From a virus, in IMG/VR virus record IMGVR_UViG_3300042907_001080, positions 217,659 to 281,658 of that record: 64,000 nucleotides of DNA; one strand, given 5' to 3'. Every line of letters begins with the position of its first letter. Position 1 is the first letter of the stretch. Below the pieces are notes generated by a model, which was not told where the DNA came from, did no database searches, and was given only the letters and a program-made list of their open reading frames with translations. Positions 49,782 through 55,654 of the stretch are shown here, piece after piece. Both the position numbers and the translations under genes were made by a program.

Positions 49782-50357
49782 TTAGATCAAGCCTTCTGCC
49801 TGTAGTGTTGCTACTACATCGTCTGCCAGAGGAATCTCTGTGCGGATGTTCAACTCAAGCACTTCATCGTTGAGCTGTTGTTTTTGCTTCTTTAGGTTAA
49901 GCACTTCTGCTTTGGCCTGTGCAATTTGTTCTTTGCTGAGAACGCTGGTGCTCACAGTATCACTATAGCCGTAAAGACTGCGACGAGTGTTTTCGCCCTT
50001 GTCGTTCTTGATCTTTTCCAGCTTGCCTTTAATCACTTCCAAAGAAGTAATCTCTGTGGCTTTAGCCAGTTCTTCTAGCTGACCGATGCGCTTGTCAATG
50101 AACGCTGCCTTGGCTAATGCTGTGTTAATACCACTGGCTGCGTTGGCTGTTCCAATCAATGCACGGATGTTGTACATAGCCATGGTTAACTTTTGTCTGC
50201 GACCATCGTTGGTAACCAATTCAGAATTGGCCTTGGTGATAGCAGCTTCTACGTCTTGAAACTCATTGAGTTCAATAGTGAAATCTACTTTGATACTTTT
50301 GATGGTATCATTGATGCTGTTCTGCACAGCATTTGCTTTTCTCAGTGTGATATTCAT
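49782..50357 (-). CDS. Conserved helical phage protein
   Basis: 191 residues from MNITLRKANAVQNSINDTIK; AAGGAAG seven bases upstream fixes this start. The family (MNITLRKAN..., IELNEFQDVE, LTMAMYNIRALIGTANAASGI, IDKRIGQLEEL, VIKGKLEKIKNDKG, VSTSVLSKEQI, LKKQKQQLNDEVLELNIRTE-I) is common in phages of Gram-negative bacteria and is predicted to be coiled coil. Function unknown. It follows a strong promoter and a 280-nt structured leader. Confidence 0.68.
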   Translation of the reverse strand: MNITLRKANAVQNSINDTIKSIKVDFTIELNEFQDVEAAITKANSELVTNDGRRQKLTMAMYNIRALIGTANAASGINTALAKAAFIDKRIGQLEELAKATEITSLEVIKGKLEKIKNDKGENTRRSLYGYSDTVSTSVLSKEQIAQAKAEVLNLKKQKQQLNDEVLELNIRTEIPLADDVVATLQAEGLI

Positions 50358-50393
50358 TTTTCTTCCTTTTTCAAACAACAATGACGGGTCCAT

Positions 50394-50645
50394 GAAAGGT
50401 CAAGTAATAGACCGGACAATAGACAATGAAGATTTGTATTCTTCGTTGACAATGTGCAATATACAATACACAGAGGTCTATATATTTCCGATTAACAAAT
50501 GACATTCTATTAGGAATCGGATCACATAAACACGTTCCAATTTCAAGTTGGATTGTAAGTTTGGAGTAAGCATGAAGCTCACGCCTTTGTGTCTATTCTC
50601 GTCTACCCTTCACTTCACCGGTTGAAACATTTCTGTTCCAACAAA
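50394..50645 (-). ncRNA. Long multi-hairpin 5' leader or sRNA
   Basis: A perfect sigma70 promoter (50649-50677) predicts a transcript starting near 50642, exactly where the first hairpin (50621-50642, GTTGGAAC/GTTTCAAC) begins. More hairpins: 50566-50582, 50536-50552, TCCGATT/AATCGGA (50487-50521) and 50428-50444. Two contain G.U pairs that work only in minus-strand RNA. No open frame is present. Either a regulatory leader for the 50357 gene or a processed small RNA. Confidence 0.5.
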
Positions 50646-50648
50646 ACT

Positions 50649-50677
50649 ATTATAACATTCTTTTAAGTGTGTGTCAA
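50649..50677 (-). promoter_or_regulatory. Perfect sigma70 promoter with extended -10
   Basis: TTGACA, 17 bp ending TGT, TATAAT on the minus strand, in the gap between tRNA-Thr(TGT) and the multi-hairpin leader. Confidence 0.88.
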
Positions 50678-50684
50678 CATGTTT

Positions 50685-50758
50685 TGGTGCCCCTTGACAG
50701 AATCGAACTGCCAATTGATGATTACAAATCAACTGTTATACCATTTAACTAAAAGGGC
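50685..50758 (-). tRNA. tRNA-Thr (TGT)
   Basis: 74 nt with CCA. Loop TTTGTAA; the anticodon stem has one U.U mismatch. Acceptor GCCCTTT/AAGGGGC. Confidence 0.88.
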
Positions 50759-50774
50759 CTACTACTACTTATCT

Positions 50775-50849
50775 TGGTGGAGGATGGGAGGATCGAACTC
50801 CCGACTGAAGCTTGCAAAGCTACCGTGTTCCCAGCTATACCAATCCCCC
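50775..50849 (-). tRNA. tRNA-Ala (TGC)
   Basis: 75 nt with CCA. Loop TTTGCAA; acceptor GGGGGAT/ATCCTCC contains the G3.U70 pair that identifies alanine tRNAs. Confidence 0.92.
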
Positions 50850-50851
50850 GA

Positions 50852-51067
50852 TTAATCCCTAGTTGATGCTGTGCCAGTGGGATTCTTAGTGTATCCACCT
50901 GGACCAGCAGGTCTCTTTTCTCTCTTGGGCTGAACAGCTGCACATAGCTCAGCATCGATCATTGCACGTTTCCATGCACCTCGCTTGTGCGGATCTAAAA
51001 CTCCACTCAGTGCTAGACTTGCTTTAGTCATTGAACTCATTCTATAATTTGGACCTGGTTTCATCAT
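50852..51067 (-). CDS. Small conserved basic phage protein
   Basis: 71 residues (MMKPGPNYRMSSMTKASLAL..., DPHKRGAWKRAMIDAELCA). It resembles a family of short phage proteins with the pattern KPGPxYxxSKxTK...HKRGxWKRxMIxAxL. AAGGAAAA before ATGATG gives the start. It is embedded in the tRNA array between tRNA-Ala and a GC-rich structured RNA. Function unknown. Confidence 0.68.
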   Translation of the reverse strand: MMKPGPNYRMSSMTKASLALSGVLDPHKRGAWKRAMIDAELCAAVQPKREKRPAGPGGYTKNPTGTASTRD

Positions 51068-51074
51068 TTTTCCT

Positions 51075-51289
51075 TTTTTAAAATCTGGTTGCTCTGCATC
51101 CCCCGGCGGTAATTATATCGCATCAGGCACCGGGAACCCCCAATACCATCACACACGACCTCCACCCGCTCCCCGACAGGGACCGTTCTCGCATTGCTAG
51201 CGGCCTTTCGGTTCGAAGACTACCACCCGTAGCTGTCACGCTACTTCTCATCGTGTGGGTCACACTATCCGGAGACACCCGGAACGTTC
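51075..51289 (-). ncRNA. GC-rich structured RNA of unknown class
   Basis: About 215 nt, GC-rich against AT-rich neighbours. Minus-strand hairpins: a 9-bp stem at 51126-51147 with three G.U pairs (absent in the plus strand), then 51229-51244 (5 bp), 51253-51265 (5 bp, triloop) and 51268-51283 (5 bp). Loops of the first and last of these share TGTC/GACA and could pair. It lies in the leader of the 51067 gene, after tRNA-Ser. Confidence 0.5.
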
Positions 51290-51377
51290 TGGCGGAGCAT
51301 GTAGGAATCGAACCTACTCACCCATTGCTGAATGACAGATTAGCAATCTGTTGCCTTAACCGGTCGGCCAATGCTCC
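51290..51377 (-). tRNA. tRNA-Ser (GCT)
   Basis: 88 nt class II tRNA with CCA and long variable arm. Anticodon loop TTGCTAA on CAGA/TCTG. Confidence 0.92.
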
Positions 51378-51385
51378 GTATTACT

Positions 51386-51461
51386 TGGTGGGTCGTGACA
51401 GTCTCGAACTGCCGACATTCTGCGTGTAAGGCAGACGCTCTACCAACTGAGCTAACGACCC
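51386..51461 (-). tRNA. tRNA-Val (TAC)
   Basis: 76 nt with CCA. Acceptor GGGTCGT/ACGACCC, loop CTTACAC. Confidence 0.92.
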
Positions 51462-51512
51462 TGACCATTAAAAAATAACATTACACCTTATAGGATGAGA
51501 CAAATTTCTGAG

Positions 51513-51539
51513 TGGAGTTCGATTCTCCTCATAAGCCAT
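51513..51539 (+). other. Orphan T-arm-like sequence on the plus strand
   Basis: TGGAG-TTCGATT-CTCCT is a tRNA T-arm oriented opposite to all other tRNAs here; upstream sequence does not give a full cloverleaf. Probably the remnant of an inverted tRNA gene in the 167-bp gap between tRNA-Val and tRNA-Leu. Confidence 0.35.
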
Positions 51540-51628
51540 TGTCCACGGTTATGTCAGAGGAGTAAGATGGCCCTATTCCTCATGAGATTGTGCGTCCACA
51601 AACGATACCCGCTAATGCTATTTTTTAA

Positions 51629-51711
51629 TGGTGCCCTAGGACGGACTCGAACCGTCACGCTTGCGCACTGGCTTCTAAGACCAGCGTGTCTACCAATTCC
51701 ACCACCAGGGC
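51629..51711 (-). tRNA. tRNA-Leu (TAG)
   Basis: 83 nt class II tRNA with CCA. Anticodon loop CTTAGAA, stem CTGGT/GCCAG. Confidence 0.92.
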
Positions 51712-51766
51712 AAAAAATTTACATTTAATTTTTAATGAACGTTTAACTAATTTCTCAGTATGTTAT

Positions 51767-51795
51767 ATTGTAACATCGTTGTTGCATACTGTCAA
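51767..51795 (-). promoter_or_regulatory. Sigma70 promoter inside the tRNA array
   Basis: TTGACA, 17 bp ending TGT, TACAAT. Starts transcription before tRNA-Leu(TAG), in a 92-bp gap. Confidence 0.7.
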
Positions 51796-51803
51796 CCTTT
51801 ATC

Positions 51804-51878
51804 TGGCACCGCCTACAGGAATCGAACCCATATTCAAGAGGTAGAAGCTCTTTGTATTATCCATTATACTAAAGCGGT
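51804..51878 (-). tRNA. tRNA-Arg (TCT)
   Basis: 75 nt with CCA. Loop CTTCTAC, acceptor ACCGCTT/AGGCGGT, G73. Confidence 0.9.
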
Positions 51879-51879
51879 A

Positions 51880-51963
51880 TGGTGCGAGAAACGGGACTCG
51901 AACCCGTATGCCTTGCGGCGGCAGATTTTAAGTCTGCTGTGTATACCATTCCACCACTCTCGC
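51880..51963 (-). tRNA. tRNA-Leu (TAA)
   Basis: 84 nt class II tRNA with CCA. Loop CTTAAAA on GCAGA/TCTGC. One base separates it from tRNA-Arg. Confidence 0.92.
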
Positions 51964-51971
51964 ATTTATAT

Positions 51972-52047
51972 TGGTGCTACCTCTAGGAATCGAACCTAGT
52001 TCAACGGTTCTTCAGACCGCCGCTATGACCACATCAGCTAAAGTAGC
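51972..52047 (-). tRNA. tRNA-Phe (GAA)
   Basis: 76 nt with CCA. Loop CTGAAGA, stem GCGGT/ACCGT. Confidence 0.92.
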
Positions 52048-52049
52048 AT

Positions 52050-52141
52050 TGGTGCCTCCGCCGGGAGTCGAACCCAGATGAACCAATTATCTGTTGCTTA
52101 CGGGATATAAATCCGCCGTTTTACCATTAAACTACAGAGGC
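52050..52141 (-). tRNA. tRNA with anticodon TAT (Ile-AUA?) and long variable arm
   Basis: 92 nt with CCA. Counting from a standard D-arm (GTTT/AAAC) places TAT at 34-36 in loop TTTATAT, with one A.C mismatch at 31-39. The 22-nt variable region is class II length, normally Leu, Ser or Tyr. Reading AUA would suit this AT-rich genome, but identity is uncertain. Confidence 0.65.
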
Positions 52142-52191
52142 AAAAGAAAAACTTTACAGCATCAACTATGTTAAACGAGTAAAGCCATGTT

Positions 52192-52265
52192 TGGGGTGAA
52201 AGCGGGAATCGAACCCTGCCTTACTGTTTCACAGACAGCCGTGCAGCCATTACACTACTAACACC
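52192..52265 (-). tRNA. tRNA-His (GTG)
   Basis: 74 nt including the G-1 and C73 typical of histidine tRNAs, with CCA. Loop CTGTGAA. Two U.U mismatches in the acceptor stem. Confidence 0.88.
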
Positions 52266-52271
52266 ATTGTT

Positions 52272-52346
52272 TGGCCGGTCCGGAGAGATTCGAACTCCCG
52301 ACAGCTGGTTTCGAAGACCAGAACTCTTCCACTGAGCTACGGACCG
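52272..52346 (-). tRNA. tRNA-Arg (TCG)
   Basis: 75 nt with CCA. Loop CTTCGAA on TGGT/ACCA, acceptor CGGTCCG/CGGACCG. Confidence 0.92.
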
Positions 52347-52352
52347 ATTGAT

Positions 52353-52426
52353 TGGCAGAGGGTAAAGGAATCGAACCTTTAATGACGGAATCAAAATCCG
52401 TAGTTATACCATTTAACTAACCCCCA
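52353..52426 (-). tRNA. tRNA-Gln (TTG)
   Basis: 74 nt with CCA. Loop TTTTGAT on ACGGA/TCCGT; weak 1-72 pair as usual for Gln; G73. Confidence 0.9.
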
Positions 52427-52432
52427 ACAATT

Positions 52433-52508
52433 TGGTGGTAATAGTTGGACTCGAACCAACGATAGGCTGCGTATGAAGCAACTGCATTAGCCACTATGCT
52501 ATATTACC
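52433..52508 (-). tRNA. tRNA-Met (CAT), elongator or Ile2
   Basis: 76 nt with CCA. Loop TTCATAC, stem GTTGC/GCAGC, paired G1-C72. Unlike the CAT tRNA at 49363 it has no initiator mismatch. Confidence 0.85.
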
Positions 52509-52515
52509 ATATAGA

Positions 52516-52593
52516 AACACACTTGGAACTTTCTCATTGAACGGATGGTGTTCTGTCCTTACTATCTAGACTACGTCTAGAATCAAGTATGTT
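52516..52593 (-). ncRNA. Small three-way-junction RNA of unknown class
   Basis: Minus strand: a closing stem AACATACTTG/CAAGTGTGTT (10 bp, one G.U pair only valid on this strand), hairpin TCTAGA-CGTAG-TCTAGA, and GAAC-ACCATCC-GTTC with a 7-nt loop. It has the size of a tRNA and lies between tRNA-Lys and tRNA-Met, but no T-loop or CCA. Possibly a degenerate tRNA or a novel small RNA. Confidence 0.45.
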
Positions 52594-52599
52594 TTTATA

Positions 52600-52673
52600 T
52601 GGTAGGGGCACAGAGAATCGAACTCTGATTTACTGGTTAAAAGCCAGTTACTTTACCATTAAGTTATACCCCC
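52600..52673 (-). tRNA. tRNA-Lys (TTT)
   Basis: 74 nt with CCA. Loop CTTTTAA on CTGG/CCAG, G1.U72 acceptor end. Confidence 0.92.
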
Positions 52674-52800
52674 AACTGTTTATGACATTTGTCACTGTCC
52701 ATAACAGGATCTCCTATTTTAAATTTTTGTCGATAAAATATATCAATACTACCAGCATGAGTAAAACTGCAACCGCCCCATTTTGTTTTCTCCTTATAAG

Positions 52801-52874
52801 TGGTGCCCAGAACAAGAATCGAACTTGTAATAATCGCTTATCAAGCGACCGTTATACCATTTAACTATCCGGGC
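52801..52874 (-). tRNA. tRNA-Ile (GAT)
   Basis: 74 nt with CCA. Loop TTGATAA on GTCGC/GCGAT; acceptor GCCCGGA/TCTGGGC. A 127-bp gap follows before tRNA-Lys. Confidence 0.92.
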
Positions 52875-52878
52875 AATT

Positions 52879-52968
52879 TGGCGGAAGTAGTAGGATTCGA
52901 ACCCACGGCCCCTTTCGGAACTTCAGTTTTCAAGACTGCTGCCTTAAACCATGCTCAGCCATACTTCC
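52879..52968 (-). tRNA. tRNA-Ser (TGA)
   Basis: 90 nt class II tRNA with CCA. Loop CTTGAAA on CAGT/ACTG, long variable arm with CCGAAAGG. Confidence 0.92.
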
Positions 52969-52973
52969 ATAAT

Positions 52974-53054
52974 TGGTACCCCGGGCGGGAGTTGAACCCG
53001 CATTTAAATTTCTCTTTTTGAGAGAGACGACTTTGCCAATTTGTCTACCGGGGC
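52974..53054 (-). tRNA. tRNA-Leu (CAA)
   Basis: 81 nt with CCA. Loop CTCAAAA on TCTCT/AGAGA, Leu-type D arm, rather short variable region; G1.U72. Confidence 0.85.
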
Positions 53055-53060
53055 GTTGTT

Positions 53061-53137
53061 TGGAATAGCGGGTGGGATTCGAACCCACGAACAACAGTTT
53101 TGCAGACTGCGCCATTAGGCCTCTCTGGCACCGCTAT
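53061..53137 (-). tRNA. tRNA-Cys (GCA)
   Basis: 77 nt with CCA. Loop CTGCAAA on CAGT/ACTG; U73 as required for cysteine. Confidence 0.9.
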
Positions 53138-53143
53138 ATAGAA

Positions 53144-53149
53144 TAAATA
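53144..53149 (+). promoter_or_regulatory. Late-type promoter motif AATAAATA
   Basis: TAAATA, TCGA, ATG (53154): a four-base gap, again predicting transcription start at or inside the initiation codon. Confidence 0.5.
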
Positions 53150-53153
53150 TCGA

Positions 53154-54098
53154 ATGCTTATAAAATTACAATTTTCTCACGACAGTTGCTTGACTATCAA
53201 ATTGTTTGATAATTCTGCAGCTCGCAAGTGGTTTTCTTTTTATTCACTTAAAAATAACAATAAATCAGTTCCAATAAATTTCAATGATAATTATAATCAC
53301 ATAAACTATTTTAAGAAACGTAAAAATCGATATGAAAACCAGATTGCTGAAGAATGGGAAAAAATACATCGGAGTCTTAACAATCTCAAAGATCTGGGAT
53401 ACATTTCAAATATAGAATTGCCAGCGATGTTTGATTATCAACAAAGTCGACTTAATCTACTGCACAGATTTTTTACCACAAATGCTATATGGGATCATAA
53501 ATTCAATGATAAACGTATTCATAAGCCAAATCCCATTGACAGTAATTTTTACACTACGGTAGAAAATCGTCAACATTTTAAAAACTGCATTGAACAGATC
53601 AATGCATCAGTGCATTTTCTCGAAAGTTTTACAGACCCGGAGAACAGAAAAATATTAGATACTCTGCCGTTGAATTCTATAATTATTATATCACAGAATA
53701 ATATAGCTAATCACGACACCTGGTGCCAATTTTCTCATGATGAACAACAAGAAAATTACAAATATCTGCAATATCTTGAATGCAATCAACCATTGGTATT
53801 ATTAGATAACTCTATCACTGGTAAAAGCTATCTACAAAATTTTCTAGAGAACGATGATCCTACCAACGAAGACTGCACAGGACGAGAAGGTTCGCACGGT
53901 AATCTCATTATTGATACCAACGATAATAGACAAAAAATATATTCCAGCGACAAGTTCCAAGCCTGGGCAGATCACTACGGGTTAAAAAACATACCATATG
54001 AATTTGCTATCGGTTCTGTTATAGACTGTGACTACAGTGAAATGCACAAATTTCAGAACTGTTCTCAAACTAGACTAACATATCATTCAACACTCTAA
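53154..54098 (+). CDS. Unrecognised late protein inserted antisense in the tRNA array
   Basis: 314 residues, plus strand, between tRNA-Cys and tRNA-Gly(GCC), both minus strand. Asn-, Asp- and Tyr-rich; helical N-half (KKRKNRYENQIAEEWEKIHR), later HDTWCQFSHDEQQENYKYLQ, DNSITGKSYLQNFLENDDP and a C-terminal CDYSEMHKFQNCSQ. No domain or signal peptide recognised. The late-type motif and opposite strand suggest an independent acquisition. Its neighbouring tRNAs would be transcribed early from the other strand. Confidence 0.6.
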   Translation: MLIKLQFSHDSCLTIKLFDNSAARKWFSFYSLKNNNKSVPINFNDNYNHINYFKKRKNRYENQIAEEWEKIHRSLNNLKDLGYISNIELPAMFDYQQSRLNLLHRFFTTNAIWDHKFNDKRIHKPNPIDSNFYTTVENRQHFKNCIEQINASVHFLESFTDPENRKILDTLPLNSIIIISQNNIANHDTWCQFSHDEQQENYKYLQYLECNQPLVLLDNSITGKSYLQNFLENDDPTNEDCTGREGSHGNLIIDTNDNRQKIYSSDKFQAWADHYGLKNIPYEFAIGSVIDCDYSEMHKFQNCSQTRLTYHSTL

Positions 54099-54101
54099 TA
54101 C

Positions 54102-54175
54102 TGGAGCGGGATAGGAGAATCGAACTCCTAACTAAACCTTGGCAAGGTTTCGTTTGACCATTAAACTAATCCCGC
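54102..54175 (-). tRNA. tRNA-Gly (GCC)
   Basis: 74 nt with CCA, U73. Loop TTGCCAA on AACC/GGTT. Acceptor identical to that of tRNA-Gly(TCC), so the two are probably duplicates. Confidence 0.92.
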
Positions 54176-54180
54176 ATATA

Positions 54181-54255
54181 TGGAAGACCGTAGGGGAGTC
54201 GAACCCCTCTTACCAGGATGAAAACCTAGTGTCCTAACCGATAGACGAACGGTCC
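54181..54255 (-). tRNA. tRNA-Glu (TTC)
   Basis: 75 nt with CCA. Loop TTTTCAT on CTAGG/CCTGG. Position 73 is U where Glu tRNAs usually have G, and 1-72 is G.U. Confidence 0.88.
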
Positions 54256-54263
54256 ATAAAACT

Positions 54264-54337
54264 TGGCGTACCTCCAGGGACTCGAACCCCGACGAACAGT
54301 TTTGGAGACTGTGATGCTGCCATTACATTAGAGATAC
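54264..54337 (-). tRNA. tRNA-Trp (CCA)
   Basis: 74 nt with CCA and G73. Loop CTCCAAA on ACAGT/ACTGT; acceptor GTATCTC/GAGGTAC. Confidence 0.92.
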
Positions 54338-54342
54338 ATTAT

Positions 54343-54421
54343 TGGCTCCGAGTAAGAGGATCGAACTCTTCTAACCAGTGATTAACAGTCACGCCCATGC
54401 ACCTTGCTCGGGTTTCTCGGA
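54343..54421 (-). tRNA. tRNA-Asn (GTT)
   Basis: 79 nt with CCA and G73. Loop CTGTTAA on GTGA/TCAC; one A.A mismatch at acceptor position 7-66. Confidence 0.88.
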
Positions 54422-54428
54422 ATAAAAT

Positions 54429-54503
54429 TGGCGGTCTGTGGGGGAATCGAACCCCCGTAAGCGGATAGACAATCCGCAGTAATAACCTCTATACGAACAG
54501 ACC
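54429..54503 (-). tRNA. tRNA-Asp (GTC)
   Basis: 75 nt with CCA and G73. Loop TTGTCTA on GCGGA/TCCGC. Confidence 0.92.
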
Positions 54504-54508
54504 AAATT

Positions 54509-54592
54509 TGGTGGAGACGGCTGGAGTCGAACCAACAGTGCCGAAGCGGCGGATTTACAGTCCACTGGGGATACCAATTTTCCTACATCTCC
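54509..54592 (-). tRNA. tRNA-Tyr (GTA)
   Basis: 84 nt class II tRNA with CCA. Loop CTGTAAA. First tRNA of the array in transcription order. Confidence 0.92.
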
Positions 54593-54615
54593 AAAACACA
54601 CTCTTGCGAATGTGT

Positions 54616-54674
54616 GTATTAAAGAGCACAGTCTGCGACATCTCAGTCCAGGCCAGTTCTATGCTCTTTAATAC
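54616..54674 (-). ncRNA. Long-range 13-bp stem RNA at the head of the tRNA array
   Basis: GTATTAAAGAGCA (54616-54628) and TGCTCTTTAATAC (54662-54674) are exact inverse complements enclosing 33 nt. A second hairpin ACACAC/GTGTGT follows at 54596-54617. It may be an RNase processing site for the tRNA precursor or a separate small RNA. The remaining sequence to 54778 holds no gene that I can support. Confidence 0.45.
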
Positions 54675-54778
54675 GAACTAATTTTTCCTCCCACACAAGG
54701 GATTCCATCCTAGTCGCCGCCCGTTCGTCCATGTTTAAAGTGCAGACTGGGACCTCGTTTCCCTTAACACTTTTGCTA

Positions 54779-54952
54779 TTAGTTTACACTATACATTGGC
54801 GCTTGAGCCAATGCTTCGCGATAAATCCTAGCTCTTTCAAACTTATCTTGAATAAGTTTCTGAAGCTGCTCTTGAGTCATTTCTCCAAAAGCAGTTTCAT
54901 AAGCCTGTTCAACGATTCGTTCGTTTAATTTTTCGTAATCTATCTGTTCCAT
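54779..54952 (-). CDS. Small acidic helical phage protein
   Basis: 57 residues (MEQIDYEKLNERIVEQAYET, then AFGEMTQEQLQKLIQDKFER and a short tail). Entirely helical, two amphipathic helices. AAAGGA precedes the ATG. It lies between a terminator and the tRNA array and is too short to assign a function. Confidence 0.55.
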   Translation of the reverse strand: MEQIDYEKLNERIVEQAYETAFGEMTQEQLQKLIQDKFERARIYREALAQAPMYSVN

Positions 54953-54974
54953 TTTTTCCTTTATAAAAACAAAA

Positions 54975-54999
54975 ACCCCAGGGTGTTTAATCCTGGGGT
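54975..54999 (-). terminator. Minus-strand intrinsic terminator
   Basis: ACCCCAGG/CCTGGGGT with a 9-nt loop, followed on the minus strand by TTTTTGTTTTT. Separates the short 55170 transcript from the gene at 54952; read-through must feed the tRNA array unless another promoter exists. Confidence 0.85.
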
Positions 55000-55026
55000 C
55001 CTTTGAAGTTTAAGTGTATTTTATGT

Positions 55027-55170
55027 TTACACTAACATCTCCACGGACCCCGGCTCTAGCTCTGGTGTGCGATCATATGATAGACTATTAATCGATAACC
55101 AGCAAGAGGCCATTACGCCTACCTGTTTGGGTATTGAATTAAAATGACTAAAAGATGATCTGAGTTTCAT
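55027..55170 (-). CDS. Very small protein behind a strong promoter
   Basis: 47 codons (MKLRSSFSHFNSIPKQVGVM...). An AGGAA-type ribosome-binding site lies 15-19 bases upstream, a poor spacing, but the frame sits immediately behind a perfect sigma70 promoter and ahead of a terminator. Could be a leader peptide or small effector. Low-moderate support. Confidence 0.42.
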   Translation of the reverse strand: MKLRSSFSHFNSIPKQVGVMASCWLSINSLSYDRTPELEPGSVEMLV

Positions 55171-55226
55171 GTTCTTTCTCTTTGTTCCTTGATTTACACG
55201 ACAGCATTTCTGCTGTCTATGTATTA

Positions 55227-55255
55227 ATTATACAGTTATTTAGTCTTGCTGTCAA
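55227..55255 (-). promoter_or_regulatory. Perfect sigma70 promoter upstream of the tRNA region
   Basis: TTGACA, 17 bp, TATAAT on the minus strand. The first strong promoter upstream of the array; the terminator at 54975 would modulate how far transcripts go. Confidence 0.88.
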
Positions 55256-55350
55256 CCTCTATTTGCACATTTGGCAAAATAAATTTTGACGCCTTCCTAA
55301 CCAACTGTATGTATTGTAATGTCTTTTTATTTATATGTCAATAGAAATAT

Positions 55351-55372
55351 AGCCACTTTATGTGGCTTTTTT
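55351..55372 (+). terminator. Plus-strand hairpin terminator
   Basis: AGCCAC-TTTAT-GTGGCT followed by TTTTT on the plus strand. It would stop antisense transcripts coming from the late gene at 53154. The 55171-55350 stretch otherwise holds only the sigma70 promoter. Confidence 0.65.
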
Positions 55373-55380
55373 GCCACAGT

Positions 55381-55647
55381 TTATTCTGTGTCAGAGATGC
55401 CAGTCTCACTTGAGATCAACAGGTGCTTGCCAATCTCAAACAGGCCTATACTGCCAGGTAGGTCCAAGGCACACACATGTATCTGTGTGATACCATCTTC
55501 GTCTATGCTGGCTGCTACAAACTCTGCAATCTCTCCACTCTGAACCATCAACCGCATGGCGTCGATGACATCAAGGAGGTCCTGTTTGCGTTTGGCCTCA
55601 GCTTCTAGTTTTCCACCCAATACAACTACTTTGGAATCTGTTTTCAT
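55381..55647 (-). CDS. Conserved small phage protein
   Basis: 88 residues. Helical N-half (KLEAEAKRKQDLLDVIDAMR) and beta C-half (EFVAASIDEDGITQIHVCAL). The C-half reads like a small alpha/beta domain. Co-transcribed with the ClpP-like gene eight bases upstream. Function unknown. Confidence 0.6.
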   Translation of the reverse strand: MKTDSKVVVLGGKLEAEAKRKQDLLDVIDAMRLMVQSGEIAEFVAASIDEDGITQIHVCALDLPGSIGLFEIGKHLLISSETGISDTE

Positions 55648-55654
55648 ATCGTCC

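Noticed and set aside
51495-51728. 77-codon plus-strand frame with a GAGGAG site
   Set aside because: Its second half is the antisense of tRNA-Leu(TAG); likely chance.
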